A stretch of DNA of 64,000 nt from Rhytidiadelphus loreus (Eukaryota > Streptophyta > Bryopsida > Hypnales > Hylocomiaceae). The DNA is taken from the NCBI GenBank assembly GCA_947034895.1, contig OX344761.1, forward strand, positions 84,147,447-84,211,446, given 5' to 3'. Both the position numbers and the translations under genes were made by a program. The notes below the pieces were generated by a model. That model was not told where the DNA came from. It made no database searches and worked only from the letters and a program-made list of their open reading frames with translations. Positions 50,335 to 62,022 of the stretch are shown here, one piece after another. Each line of letters opens with the position of its first letter. The first letter of the stretch is position 1.

Positions 50335-51242
50335 TTAAAATGTATTACTTGGACACCATTTGAATAAATTATGAAATGCCAAAGTATTATTTGTGGATGT
50401 ACCAAAATTAACAATCACTAGCTCTCTTGGATTCCATTTGTGTGTCTCATGTCATCAATAACTAGGTTCAGTGTTGCTTTATGGTCCAAATGAAGGTGTC
50501 TCATTTTAGGCAATGTTGATTATGGGTATACGTTCCTAAGTGCTAAACCTTCCATTGGGTGAATGATGAATGTTGCAAAAAGCATTACAGAAATTCTAAG
50601 GCCTCCAAAGGGTTGCCAGCTTTGTTTCCCCCCTGTATACAATTAGGGAATTTTTTTGTTTTTTTATTTTATTTTCCGGATCTCATGTGGTACTACTGGT
50701 GCTACGTCAGACTAGTGACTTTATATATATATATATATAATAATTAATTTTTTTAATTATGTACTTGCACTGCGGGGCTACCAAAAATCAAAAACTGTTA
50801 GCCCTTTAGAGGCCTTATAATTTCTGTAATGGTATACTTTTTCTATTACTATTCATTGATGAAACTTTTTTTTAAATCACGATTTTTGTCAATGGAAAGA
50901 ATATTCTACATGAATTGATGATTTAGATATGTTAATTAAAGAATTTTCAATTATTTTCAATAAATTTTCAAAGTGATTTTATTATCTTTAGGCCAAGCAT
51001 TTAGAGGCTAGGAAATATATATATTTTTGGATAAATGTACATAAATTTTGATGAAGGATTGTTTTTTATCCATATTTTACATGTTTCATCTATGGACACA
51101 AATGTAAATGACTTTATGAATCTAATGAAGATTGCTTCTTACACTCTCATAAATAACTAGTATAAAATTTCACAACAAACTCTACTTGGTGGTTCTTACA
51201 AAGAAACCTATTCACAGTGCAAGAAGATTTGAACAAATTTTA
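50335..51242. other. gene-free DNA with (TA)n tract
   Basis: A TA microsatellite lies at about 50,721-50,741. Nothing else is recognised. Confidence 0.35.
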
Positions 51243-52080
51243 TGGTGAGATCTCCTAGACCATGCGTATTCCAGTTGCGTTTTTGGTACCATCATAAAAT
51301 TCTCTTCAAAGAAGGGTGCATGAACTTTGTTTCATGGCATTTGAACCTATGGTGTGAAAGTAATTGAATTTTAAGGTTTTATGAATTAGAAAATTAGAAA
51401 ATTATTTTGATTTTGATTTTGACTATGACAAAAACATAGGGCACATTAGTCTATGCCTTAAATGAGTTTGTTTTTATGAATTTAAATTTTTTTATTTTAT
51501 TTTTTCTTTCTTTTTGGTTGTGGCAATAGCATAGGACATACTAGTCTGAATGAAATACCAACTATTTATCTAAATATACACATATACTCTTTTAATAAAT
51601 TTGAAAGCTTCTTTTATTGGCAAAATAGCGCTAAATTGCACCCAATTTTTTTTTTTAATTTGAGTAAGAAATGACAACAAACCATGAACTTTTTTGCCAT
51701 AAAACTTTAAATCAAAAAAGAAAATCTTGGATGAAATTGTCAAATTGTTTATAAAAATTGAATTATGGATATGTGATATGTGATAATGTGATATTTTCTA
51801 TCCAATATATGGATGGATGTTGAAACTTGGAGCACCATACCTTAAGTTAGGGTGTTTGTTTGTTTTATTTCTTATAGTGAGATCTCCTGAATTGTGCTTC
51901 CCCAATCGCATTCTTGGTACCATGGAAAAGCTCTATGCGAGGAGGTGTGCATAGGCTTTGTTTTGTGGCAATTGGATCTACAATGTGAAAATTACAGATT
52001 TTTGAATTATTTTTAGTTCAAAAAAATTAGAAAATTACTTCTATTTTTCTTTTGGTTGTGGCAACGGCTAGGGTGAAGTG
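51243..52080. repeat. pair of direct repeats about 635 bp apart
   Basis: 'GTGAGATCTCCT' begins blocks at 51,244 and 51,879. Both continue with 'ttggtaccat', a 'gtgcat...ctttgtttt.tggca.ttg.a.cta' stretch, and later 'ttttggttgtggcaa'. The ends do not look like LTRs (no TG...CA), so this may be a tandem duplication of an unknown repeat. Confidence 0.5.
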
Positions 52081-52416
52081 ACCCCCTTGCTCATCCCCAT
52101 GGGAAAATGCTGAAATTTTTATTTGCCAATTATGATAAAAAAAATTGAATTTTGAATTCATATTTGCAATCACAAACCCCAAATTAGCAAGGGAGTTGTA
52201 GAAGATAAATTAATCAAGCACAAAGTAAGGTAAGAGGTTCATAAATCGCCCATTTAAGAGTTGAAACTGAATTTTGGGGAGGTGAAACTTCTTAAAATAA
52301 TTTTTCAGTAAAATTTCCTTGAAAGACAAGTGGAATCGGCATCTAATCCAAGTTGTTTCATGTTTTTTGGAGCTTTGTAGAATTAGTTATGAAAATTTTG
52401 AAGTTGAAATGGCATA

Positions 52417-52529
52417 GGGCTCTAAAATCACCCACCTCCTCAAATTTACACTGCTTGTAAATTGCAAAAAGCTATGGAAAAACACGTACAAAGTGTGTAC
52501 ATTTGAGGAGGTGGGCAATTTTAGAGCCC
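52417..52529. mobile_element. 113-bp stem-loop element (MITE-like)
   Basis: The left arm 52,417-52,445 (starting GGGCTCTAAAATCACCCACC) pairs with the right arm 52,501-52,529 (ending TTTTAGAGCCC) at 27 of 29 positions. A related single arm lies at 11,807-11,844. The flanks also share sequence with 11,850-11,960 in inverted orientation, so this is part of a dispersed family. Confidence 0.7.
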
Positions 52530-52664
52530 ATGTGCTTTTAGAACCTCCTACCTAACAGGAGTCTTTTTTCTTACATGCATCCCTGGAATGATTTGGGAGG
52601 ACAAGTGAGGGGGGCGGTTCCCCCAACTGTGGCACCGGTACAGGGCATACAACAACATTTCATA

Positions 52665-53230
52665 TCACCACTTTAGCACTTCATAAAAAATGAAAAAAAA
52701 TTGGAAAAATAAGGCCTTCCGGTACCATCCCATCTGCCAAAGCCTTGAAAATGTTGCCTTATCAAAAGGACAGAATTCTTGGCATTGTCGAACTTGCCAT
52801 TCAGAAAACTCCGAGTTCAGACAAAAAGTAAACACACTGATTGCGGCTGGGCCACCCACTGTTTCCATTTGGTACGTTTTGCAAAAGCTTTCGGTCGCCA
52901 TAGCCATCAGAAAAAGAGCTTCAAGTTTTTGTCACCATTAATGGTAAGGTCGACGTTGCCACTCACCTGGAACGGGTTGTCCCCGTGAAGTGCCTTGACA
53001 GCCATTTGAAACATCAACCTTTACTCCGTCGTCCACATCCAAGGAAGAATAAGATGCTTAACTTTGGAACGTCGGGTTGGTCATCGTGGAATTCATCCTT
53101 TTGGGTACTGTGTGAATCATTTGCTATAAAAATAAAGAGCATTCATTGGAGGTCAAACAACCATGGAAGACCTTGCCTTTTTACACAAATATCCCACGAT
53201 GAATATCTGCACTTTTGTCTTACGTAGAAG
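52665..53230. other. mixed-composition island, possible gene fragment
   Basis: The GC content is higher than the surroundings. On the - strand, a short frame ending at a consensus donor (AACCCGTTCCAG/GTGAGT, 52,966-52,983) could be an exon reading MAVKALHGDNPFQ, but no partner exon is visible. The downstream part (53,140-53,260) matches the 'cttttgtc.tacgtagaaggatt' block of the long duplication. I cannot identify the product; it may be a captured or dead fragment. Confidence 0.25.
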
Positions 53231-55258
53231 GATTTTGTGTCATCCATTAGATATTTAATGGTTGTTGGAACACTAGGGCAACCGCAAAATCAATATTTGG
53301 ATGACAAAATGTACCTACAAAGGAGAGATTCTTTTTTTCATCCATTTTTTTGGCTTGGAGAGTATAGTATTTGAGTGCTAAATGCAGGCTTATTTATTTT
53401 ATTTTTATTTTTTGGTAGTGGTGGAGGGAGGATCCGCGACAACCACAATCAATGTAGGATGCATGTCGGGGTTGTGAGCCCGTTGCAAAAACAATGAATT
53501 TGACAACAATAATTCCTCCCATCACATCGTTTTCTCATCTACAAGAGTCCTAATTATCTTGTAGATTACCCACACCGTCATAGGGTAACTACAGACTTCT
53601 ACTTCATGGCAACCTGCATGAAGTTCTAAGGTTAAAATGCAACTTAGAATAATAATTTCATAAAAACTGTCAAACAAAAGTTGTAAAACATGAATTGTAG
53701 ATCATTCACATATGGTTGAATCTACTAGTACACAAATTAATTTTATCAATTAAATTTCAAGCAAAGAGTTACCTTTTGATTATAAAATATTTGTAAAACA
53801 AAGGTCTTCAAAATCTATACCGTACAAGTGTTGTAGAACTAAGACAAAAATTTGAGTGGAACATATTTGTGTTCATTCATTGTTTGAAATTTGAAAATTT
53901 GGTCCTTAAGGGGTTAAAGGGTGGAATGTGCAAACTTTTGAATTTTCTATTTTGTCACTAAATATGGTATGAGTGGAAATTATTTTTTAGAGTTGAAATC
54001 ACACATCTTCTATAAGTTGTAAAATTTTAAGATTTTTTGTGAAAATTTGAAATTATTATGAATTTTTAATTTCTTTTTTACTATAGGTGTATATTATAGT
54101 GTGGTACATTCTAGTGTAATAAGATTTTCGAGTCCTTCAATAATTAAATCAATAGAAGAGGTTGGTGGTCAGAAGTTCAAATTGTTAGAAATGATCTAAT
54201 CAAGAAATTTCCCTAAATTTCAAATAGGAGTAGAAGGTAGCCTTGATAAATTTCATTACATTAGTTGGTCTTGAAGTAATAAAAATGATAATTTCTATAC
54301 TTAAAACTTTTTTTTTTAAAGCAAGAAGTTGCCAATATAAAATTAAAAAAGATTTTCTATAATCCATTTTTAAAGCATCTTCTTATATAGAAAAGCCAAT
54401 AATACTTCATTGAGGTCATTTCCATTAGCATTCAATGCAAACACATTCAAAGAATTTTTTTTTTAAATTGGATGAAAATTGTTCCAAAATTGTAGTTAAT
54501 ACTCTACTAGTATTACTCATTTGAAATCATCCAAGAGTCATATTGTGACTTTGTGGTGGTGTAAGGATTATATGCAACTACATTCAAAATCACATCAATT
54601 GCAATTCAATGAATTCACTAGTAGAAAAGAGGGCACAAATCAAAATGTGCTAAACAACAACACATGTCCAAATCAACACAAAATAACTTTGAACGAATGC
54701 AACTCTATTATAAAATGTCCAAATCAAGTTGACCAATTAAAATCAATAAAGCCAATTGATTTGAACATTGTTTTGTATTAATACAAACTGTATTATAAAA
54801 CGTCCAAATCAAGTGGACCAAATCAAAAAAGCCTATGGATTTGAATAATGTTTCCTTCTAGTGTGGAGACTGTCCCTTTCAGATATAGCATTCAAGTCGT
54901 AATAACGTAGTCACATAGGAGGCCAAGGTTTTAGATATTTTCATATTTTACACAAATTTAGATGATTAATTTTGGATGATTAAATGAACTTTTTAATCTA
55001 TAATTTAATGTTTCATCCATATCTCCTGAAGATCGTTTTTTGCTCTACCTAAAATAAATGAAATAAGAAAACTGCAGCATGCACTTCTTCAATTGACCAA
55101 ACCATGACTATTTGTGTGTACACATCACTTCTTGAAGGAGTTCCAAGCAATGAAGGAATGACATGTGTCAATTATTTAAAAATATATATTTCCAGACAAA
55201 CTTGCTATGTGGCCTCGGTATTAGAACCCTTCAAATTTGATCAGTTACATTAGATGAG
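53231..55258. other. gene-free AT-rich DNA
   Basis: One TTAA-family end (GGTCCTTAAGGGG before TTAA) lies at about 53,903-53,919, without a clear partner. A short tandem duplication with a period of about 82 bp ('aaatcaagt.gacca') lies at about 54,709-54,850. The 86-codon frame there (54,521-54,781) has no motif. Confidence 0.35.
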
Positions 55259-55531
55259 ATTTCAAGCTGCGGGAGGGCTGCGAGTTCCCAGCCTGTTCCC
55301 AGCGCGGGAATTGTGCTACAACAGCACTCCCGCAGCGCAGTGACGTGGCATGGAGACTGCCACGTCACTTTTCGGAAAAATTAATTAAAATTAATTTATT
55401 TTTTCAATTTATTTTTGCATTTTGAGAAGATTTTTTTTTTAATTTAAAAAAAAAAAAGTGACGTGGCAGCGCTCGCGTTCGCAGGGATGGGAGGGAACTG
55501 CTGGGAACTAGGCGCCGGGAGGTGCTTGAAA
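55259..55531. mobile_element. foldback element with three ACGT boxes
   Basis: The outer ends TTTCAAGC (55,260) and GCTTGAAA (to 55,531) are inverted. Inside them, GTTCCCAGCCTGTTCCC pairs imperfectly with GGGAACTGCTGGGAAC. GTGACGTGGCA (55,340-55,350) and TGCCACGTCAC (55,358-55,368) form a perfect 11-bp stem. A third GTGACGTGGCA lies at 55,458-55,468, mirrored across an AT-rich core. The GC-rich arms stand out from the AT-rich surroundings. No clear target-site duplication was found. Confidence 0.65.
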
Positions 55532-57359
55532 CGGCCCTCCAGGACCCCAGAATCCCTTCTAATGTCTTGTGTGGTTGAAGCTTGAAGTAGTAATAATTTG
55601 CAATTTGATACTAGAGATAATTTAGCTCTTTAGAGAGTCTGAATTAGCATGAAGAATGCTAACTTTATGTCAAATATTGATTGCACGGAGAAAATCTGAA
55701 ACATTTTACACTGATTTGTCATAGTAGTAAATGTGACACTAAGGTACCACAATAGTGATAATGTTTGCATTGTAAAATAATTGAATTTATGTAAGTTGGC
55801 ATATTTAACTTTGCATGATTAAGTTAGGATGTCCCTATTTATTGCACGGAGAAAATCTAAAGCATTTTACATTGCATTGATTTGTCCTATTAGTGTGTGT
55901 GAGACTAAGTTATCAAAGTGATAGTGATCTTAGTTAGGAGGTAGAGTTAACTCTAATCTTAGTTAGGAGGTAGTCCCCTGTAATGAATAAACATATTCCT
56001 TTCCTCGAGAAATTCTCAAGTCCCCATATGAAGACAAGGTCATTTGATCCCACCATAGTTGGGCACAATAGTTGGGTGGACTATAGTGGTAAGCACCTCA
56101 CCAATGCTAGGGTTTGAACTCATAACTACCTCATTGGAATACCAAGGCCAAAGTCACTAAGTCAAGATCACAAGTACCTTTTATATGCAAAGATAACTTA
56201 TAAAGTGAGTTGGATAAGATTCAATATACACAAATTTGTTCTTTTAGCATGAATCAAGAAAGAAAAAGGAACTCCAACCAAAAGCGTAGTTGGCGTAAAT
56301 GAAGAATTAGCTCATTCAAGATCCCATGATTGACTTTCAAGAGTTTGCATGAGTAATACTTTTGATACATACCTCTACTAGTAGGGAGACCCTTTTCTAA
56401 AATTTTCATCTCAATTCTAACTATAGATGGTGAAAGGAAAAGAGACGAGAATGGTTTTAGTTCAAGTCAAGTAGGAGGAATAATACAAGGTTGTTTTCTA
56501 TTTTGCATTTGTAGAGCAAAATATACATGGTGAATTTATAACAATGTTGTTAATGTTAGAGAGAGTTTTAGATATGTGCGATTTGAGGATGTTTAAATCT
56601 TAGTAAGAGCGTGGGAAGAGGTTAGATGGGTCGTACCTAGGCCTCCCATAGTGATGATAGTAAGTGCTTTTGTGCCACTTAGATCTGCACGTGTGTTATA
56701 GTAGAGGGTGTATATTTTTGAATTATGAGTTCAATGCCCTTCGTTTAAGATTTGTAGTTACAAAATTTGAATTTAATGAATTGGATAGGATGCTAGGGTG
56801 GATAAGCCTATTACCAACCTAATTTACAATTTGAATATCTTGGGGCCAAGTCCAGGAGGGGCACATCTTTTTCAAAGGTGTGTGCTTATTTCACAAATCA
56901 AATCCAAGTGAAATTATGAATTTTCCAATTTAAATTGTAATTTTTGTGAATTTCTAAAGTGATTTGCCTTGAAATTACAAAATTGCTCATAAAGTGAAGT
57001 CATGAACGTCCCATAAATAATCTATAACCACCTTTCCATGTATCTAATGGCACTTAAGTACACATCAATAAAGGATTGACACTTTATCCCTTGTAGGCAT
57101 TGATTTTGTTAGAAAAATGAATAGATTTGGATGTTTTTTCTGGACAGAGTTGGAGCCAAAAGTACTAAGACAAAATTGGGCTTGTCTACCTTAATTTGAA
57201 GGTGTTTTTAAGGTGTGTATTTGATAAGAGTTGTCAATATAGATGCATAAAATATCACAAGGTAATCTCATTTTGCATATACAACTATTGAGGTTTGTAC
57301 ATGTGTATGGATGTAGTCATTTGATTGAGTATGGTTATATGCCATGTTATATACTCTAA
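55532..57359. other. gene-free DNA holding a SINE candidate
   Basis: Apart from the SINE-like block at 55,990-56,175, nothing is recognised. Two nearby copies of 'cttagttaggaggtag' lie at 55,928-55,975. Confidence 0.35.
55990..56175 (-). mobile_element. candidate tRNA-derived SINE
   Basis: Read on the - strand from about 56,172, it has an A-box-like TGACTTAGTGACTTTGG. About 35 bases later comes a B-box-like GAGTTCAAACCC, both typical of the tRNA-like head of plant SINEs. The body continues toward 55,990. The 3' end and target duplication are not clear. Folding into an intact tRNA is not supported. Confidence 0.35.
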
Positions 57360-58279
57360 CTCCTAAAGGACCAAGTGTCTATTCAACAAACACTTGAAAA
57401 CTCAGGTAGGGTTATACAAAGTGAATTTTGATTGTATGTTCTTCAATTTTTTACACAAGGTGTGAATATGTACCCCCTTATTGACAATATAATTTTTTTC
57501 CAATCAGGTGCCTAAATCAAAAGTTATGCTACCTTGAACTTTTTTGGAAACCTAGGCAATTTCGGCATCTTTCAACCATCTTTTGCTAAAACCCTCATTG
57601 ACTTTTGAAATTTGACATGTATTTAGCTAATAAAATACAACATTAAATTTTTCTAGAAAAAACAAATTTTAGTTTTCAAATCACATTCTAAGAGGAGTCA
57701 AACTATGTTGGGGTGGCTTCAAGAAAAAATATTTTTTTCTAACTTCAAGTCCTATTATCTTGCAATTTGTGAAGTCAAAGTTCTTGAAATTTTTCCCACA
57801 TATTCCAAATGTTTGTCTCTAACTTTTCACCATTTGAATTTCAAGTAACAAATTTTTTATTGCACAAGAAAAAATCACAAAATGACTTGTGTATTGCTAA
57901 TTCACTTAATCTCCTTGCGTTGTAAAGAGCTTTAGAATAAGCTAGACTCTATATTTTCTTTGAAACTTTCCATGAGTGTACCTAACATGATTTAGAACTC
58001 AACGGTGGAGAGATTCAAATTCATCAAGAGAAAATTCACTAAGAGGGCTCCAAGTTTGGTTAGTTTGATCCCCTTTCATAGGAATGAAAAAAAATTTATT
58101 TTCTCACTTCAAACATTATAACCTTTCAATCTATAGGGTCAAATGGGCTGAAAGGTAGTATAATACACTTTTGTATGGTTGAAGTTTGCAAAAAAACAAT
58201 TATTTCCAATTTTGGGCAATGCACTAAAAAATGGCAGATTTTGACAATGTCTTAAAAAACACCCCCAATCCTTTAGGGG
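57360..58279 (-). mobile_element. TTAA-family element, full length (920 bp)
   Basis: It starts CTCCTAAAGGACC after CTAA and ends ATCCTTTAGGGG before TTTA; both targets probably are mutated TTAA. The left hairpin is CAAGTGT (57,372-57,378) with ACACTTG (57,390-57,396) around the 11-base loop CTATTCAACAA. Its interior is related to the element at 34,011-35,833 in opposite orientation. Confidence 0.7.
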
Positions 58280-61200
58280 TTTAGTTACCTCATATTTTTT
58301 CATGACCATGATTCTAGATTTGACATATAAAGAAAGGACGAAGACTTCAATCCACTTTCAAATTTAAAACCCCTTCTTCATCAAACATTATAGTCTTTCA
58401 ATCCACATATGATACTATTATGTTTTCATTTTCTAAATAATCTAAAACAAATTCAATTACAAAGTGCGTGGTAATAATTGATTTTTTTTTATAAAACATA
58501 TAAAAAATTCAATTATTTGTCTATTTTAGTACAAATTCAAAAAAGGCCTTCCACGGAATGAGGTACACATATTTATTCCCAATCACATATCCGATCAATT
58601 GAGGCATGCCCTAAAATGAACATACTCTCGTATAAAAATTAACACAATATGTACATTGAAATTATCTACTACAAAAAAAATTTAAACTAAAATTAATTCA
58701 TATGATTTTCAAAAATTGTATATGAAATTATCAATGCATCTTGGAATCTTCGATCTCCAAATGGGATCCCAAAGCATCAATGACAATATAATAATGGCAA
58801 CTATTTCTAATGACTTGGAAATGGGATTGCCTATCTTATTGAAGAAGTGTTTAATTATACTTTTCTTATATACCTTGAGAATTTGTCAAAATGAACACAC
58901 TCAATCTTTTCTCATAGTAAGAATCAAGAATCTAATTTGGTCTAGGTTTTTAATTGCTACTTTAAACACTTGTTGCTTTCATTGGGGTGAAAAACAAGAT
59001 TCAAATTTTCATACTATAAAAGGCTCAATTGCAAGACACACCAAAAACAAAGTTAAGAGGTGGAGAAGGCAAAGGAGAGAGACAAAAGAAGATGTTAAAA
59101 TCTCATATAAAATCTAAGGAGATGCTCCGAAAATCTTACCCACTCCACCAATTTTCTAAAATCCTATGCTTTTTGTATTCCTAGTCTAGTTTTGAAAGAA
59201 AGGAAGATTATCGAAACCCAACTTTTCAAAACTCATCCAATTGTCTAATTTTGAATCCTACTATTGAAATACCAAATGATTGCACATTCTTTAAATATTT
59301 GGAGAATATATGTTATTTTGATAATACATGATATTTTGAAAATATACATAACATTGTTAAACAACACTAGGGAGGTCCCTTTTGGTACCCCCCAAAGACG
59401 ACAACAATGCTAACACATGAGCGAAGAGACACGAGCCTACAAGCCTCGAGCCTACAACCATTTGAAGGTGTTTATAACATCTATACCTATAACATGGAAA
59501 AAGTCTAGATAACATAGGTATCTATAACATAGACACCTATAACCATAGAAAGTGTTTATAATATAAACTCATGAGTTCATAGATTCTACGCTCAAAACTA
59601 ATACTCTTTAGTCACTTTGTTTGTTCGTTGTTTGTGTCCTATCTCCACCAGGCCACTTGTGGTTGGTGTCTTGTGTTCTTCTCTTTGCAATGAAATTCCC
59701 GTTTCATTTGTTTCAAAAACAAAAACAACAAAAACAAGTACTCTTGAAAGCCATAGCCCCTAGTGTTACAACTTCCCAACTAACAATGATTGTCCGCAAA
59801 TTTAAATTAAATTCACTCCCAAGGGATCCACAAAGGAATCACCCCAATTTGCAAAGCAGAGAATGGTTTACGCTAGTTTACAATGCGATATATATGTTTT
59901 TTTCAAGAATATATCTTATATCATGATGTGTCCAAATCTCCAAATCTACTTGAACAGCTTTTGACTAACGTGTCAAGTTGTGACCACATGTGTGAATTTA
60001 AAAGCTCATTTGTCCCTCGCCGCAGAGGCACAAGAGAGGGTTGAGTGACCATTGCGTCCCAGTATCATTGACATGTGCAGAACTACCTGACCTTGCCTGA
60101 AAAGTCTCGTGTTTTTTGGGTGTGCCAAAACAGGGGTTCTGTGCTCCATGCTGATTTAATCATAAAATCAGATGTTGTGATTACATACTACGTTAAGTTA
60201 GTAACTACTGGATCCTGTGGATTAGATTATGTGCTGGGTTTTTTTGGATTTAAAAAAATAAAAAAATGAAACAGAATTTCATTGCAGAGAAGGATGTGTG
60301 TTGTTTTTTCTTGTGCAAGTTTTCCGTGTTCACCGGATGGGTCTGACCCCCTCAATTCCGACCAGGCACCTATTTCTGCAGATTAGGCTGCTATGTTTTT
60401 TATTTGTTGTGATTTAGATGACAATTCATGTGGTTTTAGCGGGAGCTCACACGTATGTTGGGGAGGTGTACATTGAAAGCCTACAATGATCACAAGATGT
60501 ACATTGGAAGCAACAATTACCACTTACATTGAAGCATTGTTAATTTTTGTAATCAGCCCTATGGTTGGAAATAGGGTGACATGTATAACTGAAGAATAGG
60601 TTGAACTGAATCTTCACGAACAAGATTCATGATTAAAAAAAAATTTGAGGAAAAAAATGTAAAAGAAATATGAAATTCTTCTGAAATCTATTTCTTTGAA
60701 CAGGGAAATTTCTCCCCCTCAGTATATCCATATTGCAGATATGCTAAATTGCTTAAGTGATCAGAAACGGATCCGCTACCTTTATGTAAGGTAGGAGGCT
60801 CTGAAATGGAGCAGGCATTAAGAATGGACCCTGTAAATGGCTGTGAAATGGACAAACAGTAGTTCATAAATTGACCTCCATATTCACTTAATGAATCAAG
60901 GAAAAAAAAGCATTATTAATTGCAAGAGCCAATCATTCTCTTTGCTTTCCCATTTTTCTTTAGAAGTTGCAAGTGAATGGTTAATGGAAGACCTAGAGAC
61001 ATAAATAGGGACCTACGACACAACTCCTTTTTCAAAATTCATAAGTAACTCGAAAATGCTTCAAAAAATATGCAACGACGCTAGCGTGTGAGCTTGGAGC
61101 AGTGAGCGGGAAAGTTGTGAGCGGGGAGCCTTGGAGTTATTTTTTTAGGACTTTTACATAAAGAACACATTTTTTTTTGAAAAAGCAATCAAAATTTGAC

Positions 61201-62022
61201 AAATTTGTTGTTATATGAAGCAAATTAGAGGACCTATGACCGCTACCCCTATTACCGTGGATTCCGAGAATTATGACTAGGACCTGGCAAGGTCCACTTC
61301 CTGTTGGAAAGAATCCTTAAAACTTTGTATAATGAAGCATTTATTTCCCCTAACATTGTTTACATATTTACCCACTTCCACATTCTGAAGGAGATTTTAA
61401 TATACGATATTTAGCAAATCTGAGAGACAAAAACAAATGTAGGGTTAACCTTTCCTCTACTACTGTAGCTTTTCCGTGATAGCTTCATACGAAATTCAGT
61501 ATAGAGACCACATTTAATGGAATAATACAGGGAGCATTTTAAGGTAATCGGGCCACGACATTGAAGGTCGGATTTTTCTCCCACATATGAGATAGGTACA
61601 TCCAAATGTGCCACCTTAAAGCGCCATCTTCGAAATCCAGATATACGATGATATAAACTATGAGAACACAATGAACAATCCACGGAAGGAAAGGGAAAGG
61701 AAAAGAAAATAAATGAAATGGAGACCAAAAAAAATTATGGGAAGACAATAAGAGAAATACATCAAAAATAAAAGGGAGAGTGATAGAAACATGGCTAAAA
61801 AGGTAAACATATTCATATGAACACCTTCGGATTTAGGGTTTGGAAACATGGTTCAACCATTCATAATTTAATTTGCAAAAAGATTTACTTTTGGGACATA
61901 GTCCCATATTTCATAAATGCATGGACATTTTCGAATTCATATGCTTCAAATCATATAAATGATACCAAATGGGAGTTCATACAATAAGAATGCAATACTT
62001 GTTACTACTGATGATGCGATTA
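58280..62022. other. gene-free DNA upstream of window-end gene's stop
   Basis: Frames at 58,716-59,117, 59,621-59,926 and 61,411-61,849 show no domain and are not called. Part of the last 500 bases may be 3' untranslated sequence of the SWIM gene. Retroposon-like motifs occur at 59,686 (+) and around 60,262-60,286. Confidence 0.35.
59686..59737 (+). repeat. retroposon-like 3' tail with A-rich run
   Basis: TGCAATGAAATTCCCGTTTC is followed by ATTTGTTTC and a CAAAAA-rich tail. It is the third copy of the motif described at 10,996. Confidence 0.4.

Noticed and set aside
51243..52080. Short LTR retrotransposon
   Set aside because: The direct repeats lack TG...CA ends, and I see no primer-binding site or polypurine tract.
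56040..56172. Functional tRNA gene
   Set aside because: The A and B box-like motifs are present, but no cloverleaf can be drawn with acceptor pairing; SINE origin is more likely.
51..58279. Interstitial telomere repeats (TTTAGGGG / CCCCTAAA)
   Set aside because: They occur singly at element ends with TTAA next to them, never in tandem, and have four G/C rather than three.
58716..59117. 133-codon + strand frame
   Set aside because: It shows no domain, codon use follows AT richness, and there is no matching copy or splice partner. It is not impossible, but not supportable.
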